Below are positions 10,406-19,286 of a stretch of DNA of 64,000 nucleotides, piece by piece. The position numbers and the translations under genes are program-made. Origin of the DNA: Candidatus Rokuibacteriota bacterium (GTDB lineage Bacteria > Methylomirabilota > Methylomirabilia > Rokubacteriales > CSP1-6); contig JACQFL010000032.1 in assembly GCA_016200085.1 (NCBI GenBank), positions 1 through 64,000 of the forward strand, given 5' to 3'. Position 1 is the first letter of the stretch. The number at the start of each line of letters is the position of its first letter. The notes under the pieces were generated by a model. It saw only the letters and a list, made by a program, of their open reading frames with translations. It was not told the DNA's origin and ran no database searches.

Positions 10406-10858
10406 TCATCCCTCCTCCGGGGGCAGGAAGCCGCGCGGCACCAGGCAGTGGCCCGTGCCGATGGCGGTGGTTTCCCCTTGCTCGTTCGTCGCGGCGACCT
10501 CCACGATCACGCGGGTGCCATTGGCTTCCTGGGCGACGCCTGTCACGTGGCCGGTGAAGGTGAGCGTATCCCCGGGCCGCACGGGGCGCAGGAAACGGAC
10601 ATCCACCATCCCGCCGCGGTTGAAGAGATCCGCCCCGAAGTAGCGGCGCAGCAGTTCCAGGGCAAAGCTGAGGGACATGCGACCGGAGGCCACCGTCCCG
10701 CGCGTCCCGAGCGTGTGGCGCGCGGTCTCCTCGTCGGTGAACTGGCTGGGGCCGCTCCGCCCGCTGCTGCCCTCGAACGCGTTGATCGCCTCCTGGGTCA
10801 TGTGCTTGACCAGGGACGGCACGACGTCCCCCGCCGTGAACGCGCGGACTACCCCCAT
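10406..10858 (-). CDS. MaoC-like hotdog dehydratase/hydratase, subunit B
   Basis: A 150-residue single hotdog-fold protein. The hydratase signature is partly visible: HTLGTRGTVASGRMSLSF sits where the (R)-hydratase helix carries its catalytic residues, although the canonical Asp/His pair is not obvious. It is followed by FLRPVRPGDTLTFTGHV and the long central strand VIVEVAATNEQGE. Its ATG overlaps the upstream hotdog gene by ten bases, so the two probably form a heteromeric enoyl-CoA hydratase or dehydratase. It is the last gene of an operon that begins with MmgE/PrpD at 17370. The substrate CoA ester is unknown. Confidence 0.75.
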   Translation of the reverse strand: MGVVRAFTAGDVVPSLVKHMTQEAINAFEGSSGRSGPSQFTDEETARHTLGTRGTVASGRMSLSFALELLRRYFGADLFNRGGMVDVRFLRPVRPGDTLTFTGHVTGVAQEANGTRVIVEVAATNEQGETTAIGTGHCLVPRGFLPPEEG

Positions 10859-11256
10859 TTCTTGCCCACCTCCCAGGGCTGCTTCAGCTCGTGGGTGATC
10901 ACCCGGTCCAGCAGCCGTCCATCTTCGTCCACCGAGACCGCCTCGGTCACGATGTACGTCTTGCCGCGACGGCGGTACTTGTCGGCGATCCAGGCATGGA
11001 CCGTGATGCGCTTGTCCGGAATGGGCGGGTTGTAACAGTGGAACGCGCAGCGTGCATTCACCGATCCGGCGTCCTTGTGGGCGCGGTTGTATGCCGCCAC
11101 GTCCACCTTGTGGGCGATGGTCGGGAAGGGAGCCTCCGCGTCCAGGACGCCCTTGCGGTACTCGTCGAGCATCTCCTGCGTCAGGACGTACGACCAGGCC
11201 TCGAAGGTCTGACCGATCGCCAGCTTCTCCCAGTCCAGCGGTTTCCGTGTGTCCAT
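10849..11256 (-). CDS. MaoC-like hotdog protein, subunit A
   Basis: A 135-residue hotdog-fold protein of the N-terminal FAS1-like dehydratase type (GQTFEAWSYVLTQEMLDEYRKGV, then FPTIAHKVDVAAYNR). The strand KRITVHAWIADKYRRRGKTYIVTEAVSVDEDGRLL ends the domain. ATG at 11256 shares a base with the TGA of the preceding permease (TGATG), so the gene belongs to the transporter operon. On its own this half lacks a convincing catalytic dyad, whereas two-subunit hydratases divide active-site residues between subunits. A CoA-ester hydratase role is inferred from the CoA transferase upstream. Confidence 0.7.
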   Translation of the reverse strand: MDTRKPLDWEKLAIGQTFEAWSYVLTQEMLDEYRKGVLDAEAPFPTIAHKVDVAAYNRAHKDAGSVNARCAFHCYNPPIPDKRITVHAWIADKYRRRGKTYIVTEAVSVDEDGRLLDRVITHELKQPWEVGKKWG

Positions 11257-12083
11257 CAGTGCCCTTTCAGCTTCGGATCGAGCACGTCGCGAAGCGCGTC
11301 GCCGAACATGTTGAACCCGAACACCGCCAGGCTGATCGCCACGCCGGGGTAGATCGCCATCCAGGGGGCGCGGAAGAGATAGCCCTGCGCCGCGCCGCTC
11401 AGCATGCTGCCCCACGCCGGGGTCGGCGGCGGCACGCCGAGACCGAGAAAGCCGAGCGCGGCCTCGGCCAGGATGGCGGTGCCGAGGTTGGCCGTGGCGA
11501 TGACCACGTACGGGGCGAAACAGTAGGGCAGGACGTGGACGAAGACCACACGCGGCTCCGAACCTCCGAGGCCTCGCGCGGCCATCACGTACGCGGTCTC
11601 GCGCACGCTGAGGGCCACGGAGCGGACGACGCGATTGGCCGCGGGAATGAGCGTGAGGGCCACGGCGACGATGACGTTGAACAGGCTCGCCCCCAGGGCC
11701 GCCACCACGGCCAGGGCGAGGACGAGCGTGGGGAAAGCCATCAGCGCATCCATGACCCGCTGGATCGTGAGATCCGTCCGGCCGCCGACGTAGCCGGAGA
11801 TCAGGCCCGACAGGGCGCCCACCGACGTGCCCAGGAGCACCGCCGCGATACCGATCTGGAGCGAGATGCGCGCCCCGTGGACGACCCGGCTGAAGACGTC
11901 GCGGCCGAAATCGTCCGTGCCGAACCAGAACACGCGACCTGGCGGCTGGAATCGCTGCACCGCGCGGACCCGATCGGGATTGTGCCGCGCGATCTGGTCC
12001 GCAAAGATCGCCATCACCACCAGCGAGCAGACGAGCACCGCGCCCACGGCCCCCATCGGCTTTCGCCGTACCGCGTCCATCAT
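11256..12083 (-). CDS. Oligopeptide/dipeptide-type ABC transporter permease (DppC-like)
   Basis: A 275-residue inner-membrane permease of the DppC/OppC class. An N-terminal OppC helix (MGAVGAVLVCSLVVMAIFAD) is followed by FGTDDFGRDVFSRVVHGAR, the family signature, then five more helices. The ATPase-coupling EAA loop is AARGLGGSEPRVVFVHVLP. The C-terminus, FGDALRDVLDPKLKGH, is diagnostic. The start ATG overlaps the TGA of the DppB-like gene (ATGA). It forms a channel with the adjacent permease, fed by the binding protein at 14662. No ATPase genes are present nearby. Confidence 0.92.
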   Translation of the reverse strand: MMDAVRRKPMGAVGAVLVCSLVVMAIFADQIARHNPDRVRAVQRFQPPGRVFWFGTDDFGRDVFSRVVHGARISLQIGIAAVLLGTSVGALSGLISGYVGGRTDLTIQRVMDALMAFPTLVLALAVVAALGASLFNVIVAVALTLIPAANRVVRSVALSVRETAYVMAARGLGGSEPRVVFVHVLPYCFAPYVVIATANLGTAILAEAALGFLGLGVPPPTPAWGSMLSGAAQGYLFRAPWMAIYPGVAISLAVFGFNMFGDALRDVLDPKLKGH

Positions 12084-13036
12084 GCGTACCGCGTCCTCGG
12101 ATCGAACCAGGCGTAGAGCAGGTCCGTGATCAGGTTGAGCGCGATCACCACGACGGCGAACAGGATCACGATGGTCTGCACGACCGGGTAGTCCCGGTGC
12201 AGGATCGCATCGACCAGGAACCGGCCCACCCCCGGCAGCGTGAAGATCGTCTCGCTGATCACCGCGCCGCCGAGGAGATTGCCCATCTGGACCGCCGAGA
12301 GCGTCAGCACCGGCGCCAGCGCGTTCTTGAGGACGTGGCGGCCCACGACCATCGCGCCGTGCAGGCCCTTGGCGTGGGCGGTGCGCACGTAATCCTCCCG
12401 GAGGACCTCGAGCACCGACGACCGGGTGATGCGGCTCAGGATCGCGGCCGTCGCGTATCCGATGATCAGCGCGGGCCAGATGAACTGCTGGAGGTTGAGC
12501 CGCGGGTTGTCCGTCGGGCTCACGTAGCCGAGCGGCGGCATCCAGTGAAACTGCTGGGCCAGCAGGAGCACCAGCAGCGTCCCGGTCCAGAACGCGGGAA
12601 GCGCGAGACCGGCGACGGAGAAGACCCGGAAGACATAATCGATCCAGGTGTCCTGGAAGACGGCGGACAGGACCCCGGTCGGCAGCGCGATCGTCCACGA
12701 GATGACGACCGCCAGCACGGCGAGCTCCAGGGTGACCGGGATCCGCCGGCCGAGCTCCACCATGACCGGCTCGTTCGTCCAGAGCGACGTCCCGGGATCG
12801 AGACGCGCGACTCCCGCGAGGAACGTGAGGTACTGGACGTGATACGGCCGGTCGAGGCCGAGCTGCTGGCGGAGCTGGCGCACCTCCTGGGCGCTGGCGA
12901 CGCTGCCCGACTCGCCGCTCAGGAGCATCTGCGCGACGTCCCCCGGCGCGACGCGCATGATCACGAACACGATCATGGACACGGCGATCAGGACGGGCAC
13001 GGTGGCGATCAGCCGGCGCAGCAGATACCGGGACAC
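12080..13036 (-). CDS. Oligopeptide/dipeptide-type ABC transporter permease (DppB-like)
   Basis: A 318-residue permease of the DppB class. It starts with the typical YLLRRLIATVPVLIAVSMIVF helix and LAPGD-like box (MRVAPGDVA). After a periplasmic loop come five helices, with the EAA coupling loop YVRTAHAKGLHGAMVVGRHVLKNAL. It ends in LITDLLYAWFDPRTRYA, the canonical DppB tail. It overlaps the DppC-like gene by four bases and follows the binding protein by 18 bases. It is clearly paralogous to the permease at 19287 (shared TRSSVLEVLR and GVLSAV words), so the two transporter sets come from one duplication. Confidence 0.93.
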   Translation of the reverse strand: MSRYLLRRLIATVPVLIAVSMIVFVIMRVAPGDVAQMLLSGESGSVASAQEVRQLRQQLGLDRPYHVQYLTFLAGVARLDPGTSLWTNEPVMVELGRRIPVTLELAVLAVVISWTIALPTGVLSAVFQDTWIDYVFRVFSVAGLALPAFWTGTLLVLLLAQQFHWMPPLGYVSPTDNPRLNLQQFIWPALIIGYATAAILSRITRSSVLEVLREDYVRTAHAKGLHGAMVVGRHVLKNALAPVLTLSAVQMGNLLGGAVISETIFTLPGVGRFLVDAILHRDYPVVQTIVILFAVVVIALNLITDLLYAWFDPRTRYA

Positions 13037-13054
13037 GTCGCCCTCCCGGCGGGG

Positions 13055-14662
13055 CTAGCCCCGCGCCAGCCAGACCTGCTCGCGGCTCTCGCTCAGATAC
13101 CGGCTGTAGTGCGGGCGATAGTTGCGCACGACGCCGGCGTAGAGATAGAAGGTCACCCGGAAGCCCAGCACGGCCTTCATGACGTTCTGGAGCGCGACCC
13201 GCTGGAGCTGGTGGACGACGGGCAGCCGTGCTTTCGGGTCCCGGATCTGCGACTGCTCGAGGAAGAGCTTCTCCACCTCCGGCACGCACATCGCGGAGTA
13301 GTTGCGCCCGGCGTTGCAGAGGTAGTTCTGGCCGAAGATCGCGTCGGGATCGTCCACCGCGGTGGAGTAACTGCCCCCGTAGAGCTCGAAGTCGCGCTTC
13401 CGCGTCTTGTCGTAGAACGCGGCGGTCTCGTGGATCTCGAGGTTCACGTCGATACCGACCTGGCCGAGCTGGTCCTTCAGCAAGACGGCGGCGCTCTCGA
13501 ACTGCTGGCCCCGTCGCACGATCATCGTCGCCTTGAAGCCGTTGGGGAAGCCGGCCTCGGCCAGGAGCTTCCGGGCCCTGGCGCGCTCGGCGGCCTTGTC
13601 GAGCGCGTAGCCCGGCAGCTTCTGGAGCTCAGCGGCGGGAAGCGCCCACGGGCCGGTGGACAGCATCATGCCGCTGGGCTCGCCGGCGCCGTCCGTCATC
13701 ACATCGACGGCCTCCTTCCGGTCGATCGCCATCGAGGCGGCCTGGCGGACGCGGGGATCGCTCCAGGGCTTGCGCGTCGCGTTCATCTCCATGGTGAGGG
13801 CGCTCATCTGGGTGAGCCTGGCGATCACGCCCCGCGAGCCCACCCGCAGTCGGGCCTGCTCGGCCTGGGACTCGGTGGTCGCCTCGTGCAGGAGCAGCTG
13901 GCCTGCGATGTAGGCGTTCACGGCCGTGTTGAGATCCGGGATGACGAAGGTCTTGACGCCGTCCAGGTACGGCCGGCCCTTGACGTGGTAGTCGGGATAC
14001 TTCTCGACCTCCAGGCTCACGCCGCGCACGTACTGCTTCAGCTTGAACGGGCCGGTCCCCACGACGTCCCGCTTCATGTCGCCCTTGGCGTCGAGGACGT
14101 CCTTCGGGAAGATGACGTTCCACCCCTGGCCGATGTTGGCGAGCAGGGACGCCATCGGCCGCTTGAGCACGAAGCGCACCGTGTGGTCGTCCGGGGTCTC
14201 GATGCCGCTGACGGCGTCGAAGATCAGCTTGCGGACGCTGAACACCCCTTTCGGCGGGTCGATGATGCGATCCCAGCTGGCCCTGACGTCCTCCGCCTTG
14301 AACGGCTTGCCGTGGTGGAACTTGACGCCCCGACGCAGGTGGAACGTGTAGAGCCTTCCGTCCTGGCTGATCTCCCAGCGCTCGGCCAGGTCGGGGACGA
14401 TCCGGGTCGAGTCGAAGGGATCGTACTGGACCAGGCGGTTGTAGCAGGGCGCCAGGGGCAAGAGCGCCGCGATCGTCTCCGATTGATGCAGATCGAAGTG
14501 GGGCGCGTCGGCAAATGTGTCCTGGGTCAGGATCCCGCCGTACCGCGGCGGCTCGTCGGCGGCTCCGGCGCCACGCGGCGTCGCGCCCCAGGCCGCCCAG
14601 CCGACCCCCGCTACCAGCAGCTCTCGGCGGGACAGGGACGAGTCGATCCTCTTCTGATCCAT
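13055..14662 (-). CDS. ABC transporter substrate-binding protein, family 5
   Basis: A 535-residue extracytoplasmic binding protein of the DppA/OppA family. ATG at 14662 is set by a strong GGAGGAGG Shine-Dalgarno ten bases upstream. The signal peptide SLSRRELLVAGVGWAAWG has a twin-arginine-like pair and an alanine-rich cleavage site (GAGAADEPP). Family signatures are YDPFDSTRIVPDLAERW, FHLRRGVKFHHGKPFKAEDV and GTGPFKLK. An NxLCNAGRNYS region with two cysteines near the C-lobe resembles the other binding protein at 17642. Ligands of the family range from peptides to sugars, opines and organic acids. Here the operon suggests a carboxylic acid. Confidence 0.92.
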   Translation of the reverse strand: MDQKRIDSSLSRRELLVAGVGWAAWGATPRGAGAADEPPRYGGILTQDTFADAPHFDLHQSETIAALLPLAPCYNRLVQYDPFDSTRIVPDLAERWEISQDGRLYTFHLRRGVKFHHGKPFKAEDVRASWDRIIDPPKGVFSVRKLIFDAVSGIETPDDHTVRFVLKRPMASLLANIGQGWNVIFPKDVLDAKGDMKRDVVGTGPFKLKQYVRGVSLEVEKYPDYHVKGRPYLDGVKTFVIPDLNTAVNAYIAGQLLLHEATTESQAEQARLRVGSRGVIARLTQMSALTMEMNATRKPWSDPRVRQAASMAIDRKEAVDVMTDGAGEPSGMMLSTGPWALPAAELQKLPGYALDKAAERARARKLLAEAGFPNGFKATMIVRRGQQFESAAVLLKDQLGQVGIDVNLEIHETAAFYDKTRKRDFELYGGSYSTAVDDPDAIFGQNYLCNAGRNYSAMCVPEVEKLFLEQSQIRDPKARLPVVHQLQRVALQNVMKAVLGFRVTFYLYAGVVRNYRPHYSRYLSESREQVWLARG

Positions 14663-14789
14663 CGTCCGGCCTCCTCCGTCAAGGGCTCGGGCATTGTATG
14701 CCGGCACCGTAGGCGTCGTCCCATCGGAGGGCAATGGTCCGAACGGCCCATTTTGGCGGCGCGAACGACGGGCGCGAAGGGCCAACCGA

Positions 14790-16001
14790 TCAGGCCGTCG
14801 GGCGAGTGCCCACGCGAACGATCCCCTTCCGCGCCAGGGCCTCGACCTCCTGCACCGTGTAGCCCAGCTCCAGCAGCACCTCCCCCGAGTGCTGCCCGGG
14901 CTCGCCGGGAGCGTGCCGGCGCACGGAAAAGCGGTACGCGTTGCTCTCGTAGGGAAGCGCCGGGAGTCGTCCGGCCACGTTCCCGATCTCGGCAGGCAGG
15001 GTACGGCGCTCGGCGGTCACGTGCGGATCCTCCAGCACGCTGAGTGGCGTGTGCACGGGAGCGACCGTCACGTCCGCCCGCACGAGGACGTCCACCACCT
15101 CCTGGCTCTCCCGACCGGCGACGGCCTGGACGATGCGAGGCAGCAGCCACTCCCGCTCCATCGCGCGGCCGGCGTTGTGCTGGAGTCGCGGATCGTCCAT
15201 CAGGTCTTCCATCCCGAACACCGAGCAGAAGCGACGCCACTGGTTGTCACTCACGACGCCGACGAAGACCTGCCTGCCGTCCTTGCAGGTGAACAGGTCG
15301 TAGATGGCCGCGCGTCGCCGCTCGGCACCGGTCTGCGCGGTCGCCATGGGAGGCGGGGTCTCTCCGGTGAGCTGCGCATGGGCCATGTGCTGGCCGACGT
15401 AGAACAGCGCCGTCTCGAAGAGTCCTCCGGTCACGTGCTGTCCCTCGCCGGTCGTCTGACGCTCGAGCAGGGCGGCCAGCACCCCGATCACCGCATAGGT
15501 GGCGGCGCCGATGTCCACCACGGACGCGCCGGCGCGCAGCGGCCGCCCGGGCGGGCCCGTCATGTAGGCGAGACCGGTCGCCATCTGGGCCGGCTCGTCC
15601 AGCAGGGGACGCGACTGGTGCGGGCCGGTGAGATAGCCCTTGAGGCTGCAGTACACCAGGCGCGAATTCTCCCGGTGCACGTCCGCATGGCCGAGGCCCA
15701 GCCGCTCCATCGTGCCCGGAGCCATGTTCTCGATGAGCACGTCGGCGCGACGGATCAGTCGCAGAGCCACCTGGTGCCCCTCCGGGGTGGCGAGGTCGAC
15801 CACGAGGCTGCGCTTGTTGCGGTTGAAGAAGAAGAAGGAGCCGCTGCGCAGGCTCCCCGGACGGCGTGGAGTCCCGGCGTCGGGAGGCTCTACCTTGATG
15901 ACGTCGGCTCCCATATCGGCGAGGATCAGCCCCGCGGTCGGCCCCGCGACGATCTGGCCCACTTCGACGACGTGCATCCCCTCGAGAGGCAGGCGGCCCA
16001 C
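14790..16001 (-). CDS. CaiB/BaiF family (class III) CoA transferase
   Basis: A 403-residue class III CoA transferase, which moves CoA between an acyl-CoA and a free acid. N-terminal signatures are VVEVGQIVAGPTAGLILADMGADVIKVEPP and FFFFNRNKRSLVVDL, followed by ADVLIENMAPGTMERLGLG. The catalytic aspartate should be the D of VVDIGAATYAVIGVLAAL (~residue 160). GTG at 16001 is four bases from the stop of the MmgE/PrpD gene, so the two are co-transcribed. It probably activates the acid imported by the downstream ABC transporter. The exact acid cannot be read from sequence. Confidence 0.9.
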   Translation of the reverse strand: MGRLPLEGMHVVEVGQIVAGPTAGLILADMGADVIKVEPPDAGTPRRPGSLRSGSFFFFNRNKRSLVVDLATPEGHQVALRLIRRADVLIENMAPGTMERLGLGHADVHRENSRLVYCSLKGYLTGPHQSRPLLDEPAQMATGLAYMTGPPGRPLRAGASVVDIGAATYAVIGVLAALLERQTTGEGQHVTGGLFETALFYVGQHMAHAQLTGETPPPMATAQTGAERRRAAIYDLFTCKDGRQVFVGVVSDNQWRRFCSVFGMEDLMDDPRLQHNAGRAMEREWLLPRIVQAVAGRESQEVVDVLVRADVTVAPVHTPLSVLEDPHVTAERRTLPAEIGNVAGRLPALPYESNAYRFSVRRHAPGEPGQHSGEVLLELGYTVQEVEALARKGIVRVGTRPTA

Positions 16002-16005
16002 GCGA

Positions 16006-17370
16006 TCAACCGGCCACGGCGTCCATCGCCTGACGGATGTCGGGCACCTCGTCGACGTGGAGCCAGAGGTCCGCCGCCCTCGTCACGGCGTCGGGCGGGA
16101 GGGTGAGGCCGGCATTGCACGTGAACTTCGCCACGAGCTCGTCCCGGCTCAGCGGGTCCTCGTGCGTGCCGTGCATCGTGTGTCGGTTGGTGGAGCGCGT
16201 GAGGACCCGGCCATCCGTGAGCCGCAAGGTCACCGGGGTTTCGATCGGAGCGGCCGTGTACGCGGGATCCCAGCGGGACTGCACGTCGACGCGCACTTTC
16301 TCCAGGGCCTCCTGCACCCCTGGCCGGCGCACCATCTGATCGCTGTGGCTGTCGATCGCCACCTTGCCGTCGAGGATGGCGGCCGCCACGTTGTAATGGA
16401 TGCTGAACTTGCCGTTGATGCCGTGCTTCGGCCGAGGATAGAGGAGCACGTGGGAGAGATAGGGGAGACCTTCCACGGAGACCTGGGCGATCTCGTCGAA
16501 GGAGAGATGCTCCTCCCGCATCAGCGACAGGATGGAGTCGAGCGCGCTGTGGTTGGTGCCGCAGCACGGGTACTTCTTGATGACCAGCCTGTCGTGCAAG
16601 AGAAAGGGCTTGCCGAGGCCGTTCACGGCCTTCTCGAGGTCGTAGTGGCCTTCGCCGACATAGGTGGCGAAGAAGCCGAGCTTGCTCTCGAAGATGATGT
16701 CCGTCCCCGTGTAGCCCTTCCGGGCGAGCAGCGCCGCCAGCACCCCGTTGCGAGCGGCCATCCCGGCATGGAGAGGCTTGACCATCGTGCCGAAGTTCTG
16801 GACCACGCCGGCTGGCATCGAGCCGGCGATCCCCAGCGCCATCACGGTCTGCTCCACGTCGAGCTCGAGGAGCCTGGCCGCCGCCGCGGTGGCGCCCATC
16901 GTCCCGAAGACGGCGGTGCTGTGGAAGCCCCGCTCCGTCTGGACGTAGTGGCTGGCCGCGCTCAGATTGGCCGCGACCTCGAACCCGATCACGTAGGCAT
17001 CGAGGACCTCACGCCCCGACACGCCGAGCTTCTCGCCGAGCGCGAGCACCGGCGGAAGCAGCGCGACCGAGGGATGGCCGAAGGCTCCCATGTCGTCGTA
17101 GTCGAGCGCATGGGCCAGGGTGCCGTTGGCCAGCGCGGCCATCGTGGTCGAGGCGCGCAGGCCACCGCCGATGACGGTGGCCTCGGCGTTCCCGCCTTCC
17201 TCCCGCGTCAGCTCCAGCATCATCTTGCCGAGAGGCTGGGCGGCTCCGGCCAGCGCGACGCCAACGCAGTCGAAGACGGCGTCCCTGGCGGTGCGGAGGG
17301 CTTCTGGCGGGACCGCGTCGTCCCTGGTCTCCACGATGAACCGGGCGATCCGCTCTTCGGTAGCCGCCAT
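16006..17370 (-). CDS. MmgE/PrpD family protein (2-methylcitrate dehydratase / cis-aconitate decarboxylase superfamily)
   Basis: A 454-residue member of the MmgE/PrpD superfamily. It shows VFDCVGVALAG near the N-terminus, ANGTLAHALDYDDMG with the conserved DD pair, GFHSTAVFGTMGATAAAARLL, KPLHAGMAARNGVLAALLARKG, and a C-terminal-domain KYPCCGTNHSALD. ATG at 17370 follows an AGGAGG-type Shine-Dalgarno. Characterised relatives dehydrate 2-methylcitrate, decarboxylate cis-aconitate or isomerise related acids. The DYDD and lid-domain residues are kept, so it is probably active. It heads an operon with a CoA transferase, uptake genes and two MaoC proteins. Confidence 0.88.
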   Translation of the reverse strand: MAATEERIARFIVETRDDAVPPEALRTARDAVFDCVGVALAGAAQPLGKMMLELTREEGGNAEATVIGGGLRASTTMAALANGTLAHALDYDDMGAFGHPSVALLPPVLALGEKLGVSGREVLDAYVIGFEVAANLSAASHYVQTERGFHSTAVFGTMGATAAAARLLELDVEQTVMALGIAGSMPAGVVQNFGTMVKPLHAGMAARNGVLAALLARKGYTGTDIIFESKLGFFATYVGEGHYDLEKAVNGLGKPFLLHDRLVIKKYPCCGTNHSALDSILSLMREEHLSFDEIAQVSVEGLPYLSHVLLYPRPKHGINGKFSIHYNVAAAILDGKVAIDSHSDQMVRRPGVQEALEKVRVDVQSRWDPAYTAAPIETPVTLRLTDGRVLTRSTNRHTMHGTHEDPLSRDELVAKFTCNAGLTLPPDAVTRAADLWLHVDEVPDIRQAMDAVAG

Positions 17371-17641
17371 CGCTTCCTCCTCTTCCTTCGCCTCCGCGGG
17401 CCGCTCACGTTCCAACGCGTCGCCGACGTTGTCTGGCCCTCCGTGTACCTCGAACGCGCGCGTCGCACAAGGTCTCCGGGGCGGAAAAGTCGGCGCATGG
17501 AACATCTGTGCTATGGAGTGCGTCGTTTGCCTCATTGACTCTGAATATACCCTCGTCGTACCAGGGCTCATCATCTCTGAAGCGTCAGACGCGCCACGGC
17601 GTTGATGGACGGGACCCGACCCGCCGGAGAGGAGTGTGACG
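17371..17641. promoter_or_regulatory. Divergent intergenic region between the two transporter operons
   Basis: These 271 bases separate the divergent MmgE/PrpD gene and the second binding-protein gene, so both promoters should lie here. The stretch around 17530-17570 is locally AT-richer (cattgactctgaatatac) and is the likeliest promoter area, but no -35/-10 pair with good spacing is convincing on either strand. No operator palindrome or riboswitch was recognised. Confidence 0.35.
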
Positions 17642-19273
17642 ATGCGTACGTTGTCTTCCTCTGGCGACCCGCAGCGTACCCACCGCGGCCTGAGCCTCCC
17701 CGTGCTCCTTCTGGGATCGATGATCGTGCTGGTACTCGGTCCGGCCGCCCTGGCGGCCGACCGACCCGACAGAGGAGGGACGGTGGTCTGGGCCGTCCAC
17801 GAGTACATGCCGAGCTTCGACCTCCATTACGAGACCAGCTACATCGCCGGCCAGCCGCTCGGTCCGCTCTACAACAACCTGGTCACGCTCGACGTCTACG
17901 ACGGGAACAAGATCGTCGGTGATCTGGCCGAGCGCTGGGACGTCGGCGACGACGGCACGCGTGTGACGTTCCGTCTCCGCAAAGGCGTGAAGTTCCACGA
18001 CGGCTCGGACTTCACGTGTGCCGACGCCCAGTGGAGTCTCGACCGCCTTGCCAAGCGCGGCAACCCGACCTTCACGTCCGTGCTCAAGGGCGTCTACGGC
18101 TCGTCGAGGTGCACCGACGACTTCACGCTGGTGGTCTCCCTCAAGCAGCCGTCGGCGGGCTTCCTGTCGCTGCTGGCCGGCGTCAACGCGGCGGTGATGA
18201 AGCGGGGCATCGACGAGCGCGCCGACCGCAAGCACCCCGGGTTCCTCGTCGGCACGGGACCGTTCAAGTACAAGTCGCACACGCCAGGGGTCGATTTCCA
18301 GGCGCAGCGCAACCCGAGCTACTGGAAACCCGGCCTCCCGCACCTCGACGGCTATCGTGCGGTGGTCATGTCCGACCTGACCAAGATCTTCGCCTCCTTC
18401 CGGGCCCGCCAGCTCACCATGACGGGCATCGCCCGGCACCTCGAGAAGCCGGAAGCCGACATCTTGAAGAAGGAGTTTCCGGACGCGGTGGTCGGCCTCG
18501 GGCCGCGCGCCTGCTGGGACAACTACGTGATGAACGTCACGGCGCCTCCGTTCAACGACCGGCGCGTGCGCAAGGCGATCGCGCTGGCCACCGACCGGGA
18601 GAAGATGATCGAGATCGCCGTCGAAGGATGGGGGCTCCTCGGAGGTTTCATCAGTCCCTACCTCCCCTTTGCGCTGCCGGCCGAGGAGCTGAAGCAGTAC
18701 GCGCAGTACCAGCCCGACATGGACAAGCGCCGCGCCGAGGCCCGGCGCCTGCTGGCGGACGCGGGATATGCGAAGGGCCTGACCGTCGAACTGCTGCTGC
18801 GCCGCGGACCGCTGTACGAGCCGGGCGCGCTGTCGCGGCAGGACGACCTCAAGAAAATCGGGGTCACCGAGAAGATCGTCCTCCTCGACACGGCCACGAT
18901 CCGCGATCGAACGTTGAAGGGCGACTTCCAGACCTACACCCTGCCCGCCGCGGTTCAGTACGACGACCCCGATGTCTACTACGGGCGGCTCGTCTGCGAG
19001 AACGCGTCCAACACGGGCCGGTACTGCAACGCGGAGTTCGACAAGCTCTACAGGGCCCAGACCGAGACCTTCGACGTCACCAAGCGGGCCGAGATCACGC
19101 GCAAGATGGAGCGCATCCTGCTTGCCGACCTCCCCGACGATCGCGGCTACTACTGGACGTCCTCGATGGGGTACTGGAACCGGGTGCAGAAGTGGCCGCC
19201 CATCGCCGGCACGTCCGTGTACAACTTCGGCAAGTTCGAGCAGGTCTGGTGCCGCGGCGGCAAGTGCATGTAG
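17642..19273 (+). CDS. ABC transporter substrate-binding protein, family 5 (second set)
   Basis: A 543-residue binding protein with a signal peptide (SLPVLLLGSMIVLVLGPAALAAD, cleavage near ALA-AD). Family 5 signatures are GTVVWAVHEYMPSFDLHYET, NKIVGDLAERWDV, FRLRKGVKFHDGSDF and VGTGPFKYK. ATG at 17642 is preferred over an in-frame GTG at 17636, because the ggagaggag ribosome site at 17625-17633 is eight bases from the ATG but only two from the GTG. It starts a plus-strand operon with its own DppB- and DppC-like permeases, 13 bases downstream. Like the first set it keeps paired cysteines near the C-lobe (VCENASNTGRYC). Confidence 0.92.
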   Translation: MRTLSSSGDPQRTHRGLSLPVLLLGSMIVLVLGPAALAADRPDRGGTVVWAVHEYMPSFDLHYETSYIAGQPLGPLYNNLVTLDVYDGNKIVGDLAERWDVGDDGTRVTFRLRKGVKFHDGSDFTCADAQWSLDRLAKRGNPTFTSVLKGVYGSSRCTDDFTLVVSLKQPSAGFLSLLAGVNAAVMKRGIDERADRKHPGFLVGTGPFKYKSHTPGVDFQAQRNPSYWKPGLPHLDGYRAVVMSDLTKIFASFRARQLTMTGIARHLEKPEADILKKEFPDAVVGLGPRACWDNYVMNVTAPPFNDRRVRKAIALATDREKMIEIAVEGWGLLGGFISPYLPFALPAEELKQYAQYQPDMDKRRAEARRLLADAGYAKGLTVELLLRRGPLYEPGALSRQDDLKKIGVTEKIVLLDTATIRDRTLKGDFQTYTLPAAVQYDDPDVYYGRLVCENASNTGRYCNAEFDKLYRAQTETFDVTKRAEITRKMERILLADLPDDRGYYWTSSMGYWNRVQKWPPIAGTSVYNFGKFEQVWCRGGKCM

Positions 19274-19286
19274 ACCGGTACCCCCC

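Noticed and set aside
12197-15043. A 948-codon plus-strand open frame
   Set aside because: It is antisense to the DppB-like permease, binding protein and CoA transferase genes, all of which have clear domains. The antisense product has shadow composition (Arg, His, Asp, Gly) and no domain.
17530-17565. Sigma-70 promoter candidates around ttgactctgaatatac
   Set aside because: The TTGACT and TATAC words are only five bases apart, so they cannot be a -35/-10 pair. No other pair with 16-18 base spacing was convincing.
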